The notes under the pieces: generated by a model | What the model saw: the letters and a program-made list of their open reading frames with translations, nothing else | Told to the model about the DNA's origin: nothing | The model's database searches: none | In this document: one piece after another, positions 10,880 through 19,137 of the stretch | Layout: every line of letters starts with the position of its first letter | How positions within the stretch are numbered: position 1 is the first letter of the stretch | Source: Archangium violaceum | Lineage (GTDB): Bacteria > Myxococcota > Myxococcia > Myxococcales > Myxococcaceae | Length of the DNA: 64,000 bases | Assembly (NCBI RefSeq): GCF_016859125.1 | Contig: NZ_CP069338.1 | Location: forward strand, 11,349,501-11,413,500 | Reading direction: 5' to 3' | Translations under genes and position numbers: made by a program

Positions 10880-12121
10880 TCAGCGCTGGGCGGTGGGCGC
10901 GGAATCGACCCGCATCACCACGGAATCTCCAGGCGCCACCTCCTGGATGGAGTGCGTGATGACGCAGTTGGAGGTGCGCTCCTTCACCTCGGTCACGAGG
11001 CACAGGGCGATGTTCTCCGAGGGCAGCGACGCCTTGTCGTTCTTCCTGCCGCGCGGCTCCAGCTGGAGCACGTCCTGACGGGCGGGGTCGCCCTGGCGGG
11101 TGACGGTGAAGGTGTTGCCCACCTGGACGCCATCGCCACTGCCCCTGTCGATCACCAGGAAGTGGTGCTCGGCGGTGAGGGTCAGGTACGGCACGAGCGC
11201 GGTGACGACGTAGCCCTTGAGCTCCTTCTCGTTACGCCGGGGGACCACCTGCTCCACCATCTTCTCGCCGTACGGGCCCACCAGATCCCCGCGCGAGATG
11301 GCATCCCACGTGTCCGCGACCTGTGCCTTGACGTAGTTGTCGCCGAGCGCCACCACGCGCAGGGTGCCGACGAACTCGGTGAGGTAACCCACCTGCTTGC
11401 CCGTCACCGGGTGCCTCACGTCCTGCACGGTGTGGAACACCACGTACTTGTCCCCGAGCTTCGCGTCCGCCTTGCGCTTGAAGCGCACGTAGGCGACGTC
11501 CGGGAAGGACAGCATCTCCGCCCCGTTGGAGGCCCCCTCGATGCGGCCCGCCTCGTCCAGCTCGCGCGCGGTGACGAAGCCCTGCGTCGTCACCGTGCGC
11601 GACGCCTTGGGCTCGTAGGCGAGCTTTCCACTCACCTGCACCATCTCCTCGCCGCTGGCGGGATCCATCTCGGTGGATTCGGCGATCTCCCCGGCCTCGG
11701 CCACCATCTCCGTGGGCGCCGGACCGATACCCGCCTCCACGCGAGAGGGCACTTCCTCGCCCGCGGGGAAGAAGCGCACCGGGTTGCCCGGGTAGATCCA
11801 GTGCGGGTTGGCGATCTCCGGGTTGTAGGACCAGACCTTGGGCCAATACCAGGGGCTGCCCAGGTAGCGCTGAGAGAGATCCCACAGCGTGTCGCCCCTC
11901 TCCACGGTGTGGATCTCCCCGGGAGCGGACTCACGGCCCCCCTGGCCCGGAGGAATGGCGACCTGGCCGGGACGCGGCCGGGCAGACTGCTCGTCGACGA
12001 CCTCGGACCCTTCGGTCTCGTCGCCAGCCTCGGGTTCCTGATCGTCCACGTCCTGCGCCCACACAGCGGGTGGCGCGAGCACGGTGGCGAGGAGGAGCGA
12101 GGAGAGGATCCGCGAGCGCAT
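10880..12121 (-). CDS. Exported LysM-domain protein
   Basis: A 413-residue predicted periplasmic or outer-membrane-associated protein. A signal peptide (1-22, ending PPAVWA) is followed by an acidic linker and a LysM domain at about 68-118 (HTVERGDTLWDLSQRYLG...NPHWIYPGNPVRF), which binds peptidoglycan. The remaining ~290 residues form a conserved-looking beta-rich domain of no family I can name, with GDKYVVFHTVQDVRHP and several valine-rich segments. ATG at 12121 has AAAGGAAG upstream. It is 22 bp downstream of the CpoB-like gene, suggesting a two-gene envelope unit. Enzymatic activity is not indicated. Confidence 0.8.
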   Translation of the reverse strand: MRSRILSSLLLATVLAPPAVWAQDVDDQEPEAGDETEGSEVVDEQSARPRPGQVAIPPGQGGRESAPGEIHTVERGDTLWDLSQRYLGSPWYWPKVWSYNPEIANPHWIYPGNPVRFFPAGEEVPSRVEAGIGPAPTEMVAEAGEIAESTEMDPASGEEMVQVSGKLAYEPKASRTVTTQGFVTARELDEAGRIEGASNGAEMLSFPDVAYVRFKRKADAKLGDKYVVFHTVQDVRHPVTGKQVGYLTEFVGTLRVVALGDNYVKAQVADTWDAISRGDLVGPYGEKMVEQVVPRRNEKELKGYVVTALVPYLTLTAEHHFLVIDRGSGDGVQVGNTFTVTRQGDPARQDVLQLEPRGRKNDKASLPSENIALCLVTEVKERTSNCVITHSIQEVAPGDSVVMRVDSAPTAQR

Positions 12122-12143
12122 CGGACGACTTCCTTTCGGACTG

Positions 12144-12965
12144 CTAGTGCGAGAGGGACGCGAGCCGCTGCTCCGCCTGGTTGGCGGCGGCCGTCCCCGG
12201 GAACTGGGTGAGGATGCGGGTGTAGAGCGCCCGCGCGTCTTCTTTTTGATCGAGCCGCAGCCGGCACTCGGCCAGCCGCAGCATTCCATCCAGCACGGCG
12301 TCGCCGGCCGGATAGGTCGCGATGAGGCGCTCGAAGCTCTTCGCCGCGGTGGCGTAGTCCTTCAGCCCCATCTGCCCGAGCCCTCCGAAGTAGAGCGCGT
12401 TGTCGGCCCGGGGGTGGCGGGGATTCTCCTGCGCGAAGCCCAGCAGGCGCTCCACCCCGCCCTCCACGTTGCCGGTGCGCAGCGCCGCCACCGCCTGATC
12501 GAACAGGGCGTCCAGCACGATGCTGTCCACCTGCTCCTTCGGCTCGTCCGCGGGAGCACTGTCGCTCTCGGCGGCGGGGCTGATGAACATCTCCATGTCA
12601 TCGGGCGAGGGCTCGACGACGGCCACCCGGGTGGGCAGCGGAGGCGCGGGCTCGTTGCGCGGCTTGAGCTTCACCACCGTCAGCTCGGGCGTGGTGAAGG
12701 CGGGCTCGGGAGCGGCGGCGGGAGGGGTGGACGCGCCCGGGGCCGGAGCCGCGGCGGTGGCGTTGCGGGCCTGGGCCACGCTGGCGTGCAGCTCCATGCG
12801 CTCGAGACGCTTCTCCAGGCGCGCCTGGGTCTCGCGCATGGCGCGCACCTCCGCCCTCAGCTCCTCCAGTTCCGACGTACGAGCGGAACCAGCGGTGGCG
12901 CAGGCGGTCAGCGCGCACAGGGGCGCGATGGAAAGCAGTCGGCGAATGATGCGGTGCTCCGGCAC
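12144..12965 (-). CDS. CpoB/YbgF-like TPR lipoprotein
   Basis: 273 residues. The N-terminus carries a signal peptide ending in ALTAC (Cys about 22), a plausible lipobox. A short coiled coil follows (ELEELRAEVRAMRETQARLEKRLERMEL), as in YbgF, then a Pro/Ala-rich linker and TPR repeats at about 165-270 (NALYFGGLGQMGLKDYATAAKSF; ARALYTRILTQFPGT). YbgF/CpoB proteins connect Tol-Pal function with peptidoglycan synthesis; here the tol-pal genes are absent and the neighbour is a LysM protein. The start is a GTG at 12965 without a strong ribosome site; no better one fits the signal peptide. Confidence 0.75.
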   Translation of the reverse strand: MPEHRIIRRLLSIAPLCALTACATAGSARTSELEELRAEVRAMRETQARLEKRLERMELHASVAQARNATAAAPAPGASTPPAAAPEPAFTTPELTVVKLKPRNEPAPPLPTRVAVVEPSPDDMEMFISPAAESDSAPADEPKEQVDSIVLDALFDQAVAALRTGNVEGGVERLLGFAQENPRHPRADNALYFGGLGQMGLKDYATAAKSFERLIATYPAGDAVLDGMLRLAECRLRLDQKEDARALYTRILTQFPGTAAANQAEQRLASLSH

Positions 12966-13037
12966 GGCGTTCGGGGGTCCGTGCGGAAGGATAGGAAGGG
13001 CGGTCGGAGACCGTCAAGAAATCGGCCCGGACGCCGA

Positions 13038-13808
13038 TCAGAACCGGTGTATCACGAAATTGAGGTGACGGCCCGTGAGCCCCGCGTCACGCCGGTGTGA
13101 GAAGAATCGGCTCGCATCACAGGCAGTGCAGTGCGGGAGCACCTCCACGTGGGCCACCTTCAGACCCGCTCCCAGCAACGTCCCGCGCACCGCCCGTGCG
13201 AGATCCAGCCGCACGTCCCCTCGCTCGCGAACCACCACCTCCGATCCGAAGCGAGAGGAGAAGCGCTCGCCCAGTTCCTCGGAGACGACGTAGCAACAGC
13301 GCTGGATGGAGGGCCCCACCGCCGCCAGCAACCGCTCGGGCCTGGAGCCCCTGGCCACCAGGGCCTCCACCGCCCGCGCCACGATGCGCGCGTCCGTGCC
13401 CCGCCACCCCGAGTGCACCGCCGCCACCCGCCGCCCCTCGGGGTCCACCAGCAGCACCGGCACGCAGTCCGCCGTCCCCACCGCCACCCAATGCTCCGGC
13501 CGCGCCGTCCACAGCGCGTCCGCCTCTCCCTCTGGCGCCCGGAGCGCGCCCATCCCCTCCCCCGCGTCCGCCTCCACCACGCGATCTCCGTGCACCTGCT
13601 TCACCGTGTGCAGCGCGTCCAACGCCGCGCCCGCCGCCACCGCCAGCCTCCGATGGTTCTCCTCCACCCGCTCCCGGAGGTCACCCACCGCGAAGCCCAG
13701 GTTGAGCGAGGCATAGGCCCCCTCGGACACACCACCGGCCCGCGTGGCGAAACCGTGCGGCACGGGGAGGAGCGAGGAGATGACGAAGGACGAGGACGGA
13801 TCGGTCAT
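13038..13808 (-). CDS. pgeF: Peptidoglycan editing factor PgeF (YfiH/laccase-domain family)
   Basis: A 256-residue cytoplasmic zinc enzyme of the DUF152 family, which hydrolyses mis-built UDP-MurNAc-L-Ser and has purine nucleosidase or adenosine deaminase activity in some members. The three metal/catalytic motifs are present: VKQVHGDRV, TADCVPVLL and AAVHSGWRGT. The C-terminal CTACD...FFSHRRDAGLTGRH is typical. Start ATG at 13808; a GTG 39 bases upstream is an alternative and neither has a clear ribosome site. Divergent from the diguanylate cyclase gene. Confidence 0.92.
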   Translation of the reverse strand: MTDPSSSFVISSLLPVPHGFATRAGGVSEGAYASLNLGFAVGDLRERVEENHRRLAVAAGAALDALHTVKQVHGDRVVEADAGEGMGALRAPEGEADALWTARPEHWVAVGTADCVPVLLVDPEGRRVAAVHSGWRGTDARIVARAVEALVARGSRPERLLAAVGPSIQRCCYVVSEELGERFSSRFGSEVVVRERGDVRLDLARAVRGTLLGAGLKVAHVEVLPHCTACDASRFFSHRRDAGLTGRHLNFVIHRF

Positions 13809-13892
13809 GAGCAGGAGTGGATCGGAGCACACCACGCGGCGCGTCACGCAACATCAACGTCCCGGCACCGAATAATTTCCAACGAAGTCCGT

Positions 13893-13922
13893 TTGACAGT
13901 CCGCGTCAGCCGATCCGACAAT
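13893..13922 (+). promoter_or_regulatory. Candidate sigma-70-type promoter for the diguanylate cyclase
   Basis: A perfect -35 box TTGACA (13893-13898), an 18-base spacer and a -10 box GACAAT (13917-13922). Transcription would begin about 13930, leaving a leader of about 55 bases before the ATG at 13985. Confidence 0.5.
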
Positions 13923-13984
13923 CCAAGAACCGTACACCTACAGGGGAATGAAGGCACCGGGCCGAAGCCCCTGCCCTCGCGCAC

Positions 13985-15892
13985 ATGGCATTCGGTGTCG
14001 ACACCGTAGGCAGGAAGCTCCTGTGGAGCATCGCACTGCCCGGGCTGATCGCGGCCCTGCTGGGAGTGGGCTACTTCTGGCGTGAGGCACAACTGGCGGC
14101 GCGGGACGCCACGCACGACGAGGCGATGGAGCTCGCGGAGTTCGTCGGCACCACCTTCCGGCTGCCAACGCCCGAGGGCCTGCCTCCCCACACCCCCGTC
14201 GCCGAGCTGCTGCGCTCGGAGTCCCGGCTGCTTCACGCCACGGCGGAGCTGAACGTGCTGTCGCCCGACGGCCGCATCCGCTGGTCCGTCAGGGCCGGGG
14301 AAGCGGGCACGCGGCACCCCGACGCGGCTCGCCTGACGACCCCCGGTCCCCAATGGGCCCGCTCGGATACCCATGAGACGGAGGTGCTCCGCCCGCTCGG
14401 CGAGAAGGCCTGCGAGGGCTGTCACCCGGGCGCCCACGAGCGTCCCGTGGGCCTGCTGCACCTGCGCGTGAGGGAGCCGGAGGTCCACCGGGAGCTCACC
14501 GATGCCCTCGGCGGCGCGCTGGTGGCGGTGCTCGTGCTGGGCAGCATGCTGATCGTCGCCACCGGGATGTCGCTGCACTTCTTCCTCGCCAGACCCCTGC
14601 ACCGGTTGACGGCCGCCATGCGACGCGCCGAGGAGGGTGACTTCCTGGTGCGCGCGGAGGTGCGGGGCACGGATGAGCTCTCCCGGCTCGCCGCGGCCTT
14701 CAACGCCATGCTGGCGCGCCTCACCTCCATGAAGGCCGAGGAGATCGACACCCACCGCGATCTCCAGGTGACGAAGTGGAAGCTGTCCCTCAAGGAGGAG
14801 CTGGAAGAGCGCATCGCTGAACTGGCCCTGCTCTTCGACGTGGCGAAATCGGTCAACTCCACCATCGAGCTGTCCGAGCTGCTCTCGCGCATCTCCCAGC
14901 TGGTGCCCGAGCGGCTCCACATCCCGCACTTCTCCATCATGCTCGTCAACGCGGACGGGCTGCTGGAGATCAAGAGCACCTTCCCGGAGAACGCGGAGCT
15001 GGACGGGATGACGTTCCGGCTCGGAGAGGGCGCGTGTGGCCGCGCGGCGGAGACCCAGCGCGTGGTGTACGTGCCGGACATCAACGATCCCTCGAGCATC
15101 TTCGCCCGGCGCGGGCTGATGTCGGGGCATGCCACCGGAGCGCTGCTGTGCATCCCCATGGTGCACACGGACTCGGTGCTGGGGGTGCTCAACTTCCAAC
15201 GCCCGGAGGTGGCCAGCTTCGCGCCCGAGGAGCTGGAGCTGCTCACCGCGGTGGCCGACCAGGCCGCCACGGCGGTGAAGAACGCCATGCTCCACGCCGA
15301 GGCGGTACGGCTCACCATGACGGACCCGCTCACCGGGGTGCCCAACCGCCGCCACCTCTTCTCGCGGCTGGAGCTGGAGGTGGCGCGCTCGCAGCGCTTC
15401 GGCACGCCCCTGTCCATCCTCATGGTGGACATCGACCACTTCAAGCGGCTCAACGACGCCGCGGGCCACCGCGCCGGTGACGAGTCGCTGCGCAAGGTGT
15501 GCGACGTGCTGCGCGCCCGCGTGCGCAAGGTGGACACGCTCGCGCGCTACGGCGGCGAGGAGTTCATGCTGGTGCTGTCGAACGTGTCCAGGGAGGCCGC
15601 CTACGAGGTGGCCGAGAAGCTGCGGCGCGCCGTGGTGGAGGCCCCCCAGCTGGCCGCCCCCACCCAGCCCACCGGCCACATCACCGTCTCCATCGGCGTG
15701 GCCACCTTCCCCGACGACGCCACCACCCAGGACACCCTGGTGGACTGCGCCGACGCCGCCCTCTACGCGAGCAAGCGCGGCGGGCGCAATCTCGTCACCG
15801 CCTACTCGCCCGGCATGGAGCTGCACCCGGGCCGCGAGCGCGGGCTCTCCCGCCCCAACGATCCCGCCTCGCCCAGCGTGGCCAAGGCCTGA
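13985..15892 (+). CDS. Membrane diguanylate cyclase with periplasmic CXXCH motif, HAMP, GAF and GGDEF domains
   Basis: Makes cyclic di-GMP from two GTP. Of 635 residues: transmembrane helix at about 13-31; periplasmic sensor domain to about 175 containing C143-EGC-H147, a c-type haem attachment motif; second helix about 179-199; HAMP about 200-255; a coiled segment; GAF about 290-435; GGDEF domain 446-610. The active site is an intact GGEEF (523-527) and the product-inhibition I-site RKVD (514-517) sits exactly five residues before it, so a feedback-controlled active enzyme is predicted. The motif implies haem-based redox or gas sensing. ATG start without a clear ribosome site. Ends at a bidirectional terminator shared with the convergent protease. 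Confidence 0.92.
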   Translation: MAFGVDTVGRKLLWSIALPGLIAALLGVGYFWREAQLAARDATHDEAMELAEFVGTTFRLPTPEGLPPHTPVAELLRSESRLLHATAELNVLSPDGRIRWSVRAGEAGTRHPDAARLTTPGPQWARSDTHETEVLRPLGEKACEGCHPGAHERPVGLLHLRVREPEVHRELTDALGGALVAVLVLGSMLIVATGMSLHFFLARPLHRLTAAMRRAEEGDFLVRAEVRGTDELSRLAAAFNAMLARLTSMKAEEIDTHRDLQVTKWKLSLKEELEERIAELALLFDVAKSVNSTIELSELLSRISQLVPERLHIPHFSIMLVNADGLLEIKSTFPENAELDGMTFRLGEGACGRAAETQRVVYVPDINDPSSIFARRGLMSGHATGALLCIPMVHTDSVLGVLNFQRPEVASFAPEELELLTAVADQAATAVKNAMLHAEAVRLTMTDPLTGVPNRRHLFSRLELEVARSQRFGTPLSILMVDIDHFKRLNDAAGHRAGDESLRKVCDVLRARVRKVDTLARYGGEEFMLVLSNVSREAAYEVAEKLRRAVVEAPQLAAPTQPTGHITVSIGVATFPDDATTQDTLVDCADAALYASKRGGRNLVTAYSPGMELHPGRERGLSRPNDPASPSVAKA

Positions 15893-15895
15893 AAA

Positions 15896-15925
15896 AGGCC
15901 CGTGCCACGGGAATGGCACGGGCCT
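15896..15925. terminator. Bidirectional terminator between the cyclase and HtrA genes
   Basis: A perfect 12-bp stem (aggcccgtgcca, 15896-15907, with tggcacgggcct, 15914-15925) with a 6-base loop. On the minus strand it is followed by TTTTT, so it ends the htrA transcript best; on the plus strand it lies 4 bases past the cyclase stop but lacks a U-tract. Confidence 0.75.
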
Positions 15926-15930
15926 GACTA

Positions 15931-15965
15931 CCCTCACCCCGACCCTCTCCCAGGGGGAGAGGGAG
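15931..15965. repeat. Dispersed palindromic element, copy B
   Basis: Same element as at 291-325: ccctcacccc-ga-ccctctccc then agggggagagggag. It fills the space between the terminator at 15896-15925 and the HtrA stop codon, which it touches. Confidence 0.75.
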
Positions 15966-17423
15966 TCATGGGAGGAGAAGGGCTCGCAGGAAGCGTCCGC
16001 TGCCCGGCACCTCCACGCGCAGCAGCAGCGTGCTGCCCGAGGGCGCCTTGCGGATGATCCTCGCCAGTTCTTCCGCGCTCCGCACCGGCTTGTGATCCGC
16101 CTCCACCACCACCATGCCCGGCTTCAGATCCGCACGCTCCGCCGGAGAGCCCGGCAACACGTCCGTCACCAATGCCCCCTGGGCCGACTTCAGCCCCGCG
16201 CGCGAGACCATTCGCGGATCCAGGTTGCTCAGCGACACCCCCACGCGAGCCTGCGAGGACTCCTCGGAGTCGTCACCGCCACGATTCGGGCGCACGCTCA
16301 GGCCCTCCAGGTCCGGCCGCGTCCCGAGTTGCACCTTCAGCGACTGCTTCTTGCCGTCGCGGAACACGTCCACCGTGGAGGTGCTGCCCGGCGCCTTCAG
16401 CGCCACCGTACGGGTGAGCTGGCCACCCGAGCCCACCGCCTGCCCATCAATGGCCACGATGACGTCATCCGGCCTCATGCCGGCCTTGCTCGCCGGAGAA
16501 TTGTCGTTCACCGAGGACACGATCGCGCCCTCGGAGACGGGCAACTGCATCGCCTTGGCCAGGTCCCGCGTCAGGTCCTGGATGCCAATGCCCAGCCACG
16601 CGCGGGTCACCGCGCCGTCCTTCTCCAGTTGCGGCAGGAGCGCCTTCACCAGGTTGCTCGGCACCGCGAAGCCGATGCCCGTGCCCCCACCCACGATGGC
16701 GGTGTTGATGCCAATCACCTCGCCCTTCATGTTGAAGAGCGGGCCACCCGAGTTGCCCGGGTTGATGGCGGCATCCGTCTGGAGGAAGTCGTCATACGGG
16801 CCGGAGTGGATGTTGCGGGCACGCGCGGAGATGATGCCGCTGCTCACGCTGGAGGCCAGCCCGAACGGGTTGCCAATGGCCACCGCCCAGTCCCCTACCC
16901 TCAGGGCGTCCGAATCTCCCAGCTTCACCGTGGGCAGGTTGCCCACCTTGCCCTTGAGCCGGATGAGCGCCACGTCGGTGAGCGGATCCCTCCCGACGAT
17001 CTCCGCGTCGAAGCTCCGTCCGTCGTCCAGGCGGACGACGATGGACACCGCCCCCTCCACGACGTGGTTGTTGGTCAGCACCAGGCCCTTGGGGTCGATG
17101 ATGAAGCCCGAGCCCGTGCCCTGACGGATGGGCTCGCGCCGTTGCCCTCCCCGGTATCCGCCCTCGCCTCCGAAGAAGCGGTCGAAGAAGGGATTCACCC
17201 AACCCCCGGACATGGAAGCCTTGGACTGCACGTCCACGTTGACGACGGCGCCCTTCACCGACTCGACCAGTGGGGCGAGTGAAGGCAGCGCCTGCGATTC
17301 CCGGGTGACGGGCTGCTGGGGATTCGCGGACGGAGCCGCGGACTGGGCGCCGGCCAGCACCGGCAGCGCAACGAAAAGGGCGCCAGCGAGGGCGCTCCGC
17401 TGAGGGGTCAGTCGCTTGATCAT
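15966..17423 (-). CDS. Periplasmic serine protease of the HtrA/DegQ family
   Basis: Envelope quality-control protease and chaperone. The 485-residue precursor has a signal peptide (1-26, ending LAGAQ), a trypsin-like domain with the complete triad H120 (TNNHVV), D150 (DPLTDVAL) and S225 (NPGNSGGPLF), then two PDZ domains (about 270-360 and 390-475). The stretch NPFFDRFFGG before the protease core resembles the LA loop of DegP/DegQ that controls oligomer state. ATG at 17423 chosen for GGGGAAAG upstream and the signal peptide. Monocistronic and convergent with the cyclase gene. DegP versus DegQ cannot be distinguished. Confidence 0.93.
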   Translation of the reverse strand: MIKRLTPQRSALAGALFVALPVLAGAQSAAPSANPQQPVTRESQALPSLAPLVESVKGAVVNVDVQSKASMSGGWVNPFFDRFFGGEGGYRGGQRREPIRQGTGSGFIIDPKGLVLTNNHVVEGAVSIVVRLDDGRSFDAEIVGRDPLTDVALIRLKGKVGNLPTVKLGDSDALRVGDWAVAIGNPFGLASSVSSGIISARARNIHSGPYDDFLQTDAAINPGNSGGPLFNMKGEVIGINTAIVGGGTGIGFAVPSNLVKALLPQLEKDGAVTRAWLGIGIQDLTRDLAKAMQLPVSEGAIVSSVNDNSPASKAGMRPDDVIVAIDGQAVGSGGQLTRTVALKAPGSTSTVDVFRDGKKQSLKVQLGTRPDLEGLSVRPNRGGDDSEESSQARVGVSLSNLDPRMVSRAGLKSAQGALVTDVLPGSPAERADLKPGMVVVEADHKPVRSAEELARIIRKAPSGSTLLLRVEVPGSGRFLRALLLP

Positions 17424-17537
17424 GGTCTTTCCCCAGATAAGACGGGAAGGCTTCAAGGCAAGGCACATCGGTCTTGCCCGCTCGACTGGGAAACAGTGCA
17501 GCGCCCCTTCTCTTCCCGAGAATGGAAGCAGGGGTCA

Positions 17538-19127
17538 TCAGGCCGGGTGGTACACCCGGTAGTCGATCTCGGGGAAGATGTTGTTCTTGCCCTCGATGTG
17601 GGTCAGCCAGCCCTCGTCGATGCTCCCGTTGCGGATCTGATCGTGCAGCCGCAGGAAGCGCAGGATGTGCTCCTTCGTGCGGCGCACGGCGTAGTCCACC
17701 ATCGTCCCCGTCTTCATGATGAAGGCCCAATCCGAGGACTGTGCCAACAGGAGCTCGCGCGCCGCCTGATTGAGCGCCCGCCGATGGAGCGTGGGAGCAT
17801 CGGGGAAGTCCCGCACCAGGGAGACCATCTTGCGGGCGCAGTGGTGGAGGTGCCGGTAGATCCAGTCATTGGAGCCGTCCAGCCACATGTTGGCGTAGCC
17901 CCCCGCGCCCCAGGAGCTCAGGGGCGGCGTGGCCACCTGGTTCTCCGGGTGCTCGGTCAGGTCGTCAGAGGCCGTTACCAGCTGGAAGGTCTTCTGCTCG
18001 GAGGCCACCTTGCGGATGAGGGCCTCCAGGAACCAGGGGCCCTCGAACCACCAGTGGCCGTAGAGCTCGGCGTCGTAGGGCGCCACCACCACGGGCTTGC
18101 GGCCTCCCACCTTCCCCGAGAGCCACTCGAACTGCTTCTCGCGGTTGAAGAGGAAGTTGCCCGCGTGGGTGACGGCCCGCTCGCGCGCGACATCCGGATC
18201 GTAGGGCTGCTTGTCCTGGGTCATGCCCGTGATGCGGTAGTACTTGAAGCCCGTGTTCTTGCGATCCCCAGTGGGCTGGATGAAGGGCCGGATGTAGTCC
18301 AGGTCCAGGTCCCAGCCGATGTCCCGGTAGAACTCGCGGTAGACGGGGTCGCCGGGGTAGCCGTACTCGGAGCTCCACACCTGCTGGCTGCTCTCGGGGT
18401 CGCGGGCGTACGCGGCCACGCCCGCCTCCGTGTAGATGGGCGCGAACGGACCGTGCAGCGGCCGGGGCGAGGCATCCGTCAGCCCGTGGGTGTCCACGAA
18501 GAAGTAGCGGATGCGCTCGGCCGCGAGGAACTTCTCCACCCCGGGGTAGTAGCCACACTCGGCCAGCCAGATGCCCGGCGCGTCCCGGCCGAAGGTGAGC
18601 CGGTAGTGGTTGGCGGCCACGGAGATCTGCGCGCGCACCGCCTCGGGCGTCTGCTGCATCAGCGGCAGGAAGCCGTGCGTGGCGTTGCTGGTGATGATCT
18701 CCAGGTGCCCCGCGTCCTGGAGACGGCGGAAGGCCCCCACCAGGTCGTGCTTGTAGCGCTCACGGAAGGCGACACGCAGGGACTCGAAGTGGTCCCGGTA
18801 GAAGTGGGCCAACCGGCTGAAGACCGGGTCGTTCCGGGTGCGGTGCACCTCGCGCGCGCCCAGCTCACAGAGCTGATCCAGCTTGCGCGCGTAACGGCCC
18901 ATGAGGAGCTCGTCGCGCAGCATGGTGACGAGCGGGGGCGTGAGCGTCATCGTCACCCGGAAGGGCACGCCCTCCTCCGCCAGCCGATCGAAGACGAGCA
19001 GCAGCGGGAGGTACGTCTCGGAGATGGCCTCGTAGAGCCAATCCTCCTCGAGGAAGTCCTCGTATTCGGGGTGACGGACGAACGGCAGGTGTGCGTGCAG
19101 GACGAGCACTAGCGAGCCGATGCTCAT
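17538..19127 (-). CDS. GH57 1,4-alpha-glucan branching enzyme
   Basis: Introduces alpha-1,6 branches into alpha-glucans such as glycogen. The 529 residues match the usual GH57/DUF1957 branching enzymes. Readable GH57 regions: HAHLPFVRHPEY (11-22), WLAECGYYPG with nucleophile E190, and YDAELYGHWWFEGP with acid/base D352, followed by the C-terminal helical domain. Start ATG at 19127 has GGGGAG upstream and lies 10 bp after the stop of the DUF4912-type gene, so the two are cotranscribed. The divergent gene encodes a glycosyltransferase, so this is probably a glucan unit. 4-alpha-glucanotransferase is a related alternative, less likely from the motifs. Confidence 0.9.
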   Translation of the reverse strand: MSIGSLVLVLHAHLPFVRHPEYEDFLEEDWLYEAISETYLPLLLVFDRLAEEGVPFRVTMTLTPPLVTMLRDELLMGRYARKLDQLCELGAREVHRTRNDPVFSRLAHFYRDHFESLRVAFRERYKHDLVGAFRRLQDAGHLEIITSNATHGFLPLMQQTPEAVRAQISVAANHYRLTFGRDAPGIWLAECGYYPGVEKFLAAERIRYFFVDTHGLTDASPRPLHGPFAPIYTEAGVAAYARDPESSQQVWSSEYGYPGDPVYREFYRDIGWDLDLDYIRPFIQPTGDRKNTGFKYYRITGMTQDKQPYDPDVARERAVTHAGNFLFNREKQFEWLSGKVGGRKPVVVAPYDAELYGHWWFEGPWFLEALIRKVASEQKTFQLVTASDDLTEHPENQVATPPLSSWGAGGYANMWLDGSNDWIYRHLHHCARKMVSLVRDFPDAPTLHRRALNQAARELLLAQSSDWAFIMKTGTMVDYAVRRTKEHILRFLRLHDQIRNGSIDEGWLTHIEGKNNIFPEIDYRVYHPA

Positions 19128-19137
19128 GTCATCTCCC

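Noticed and set aside
13948-13985. Small upstream reading frame before the diguanylate cyclase (ATG 13948 with AGGGGA)
   Set aside because: Out of frame with the cyclase and runs on through it without coding character; a leader peptide cannot be supported.
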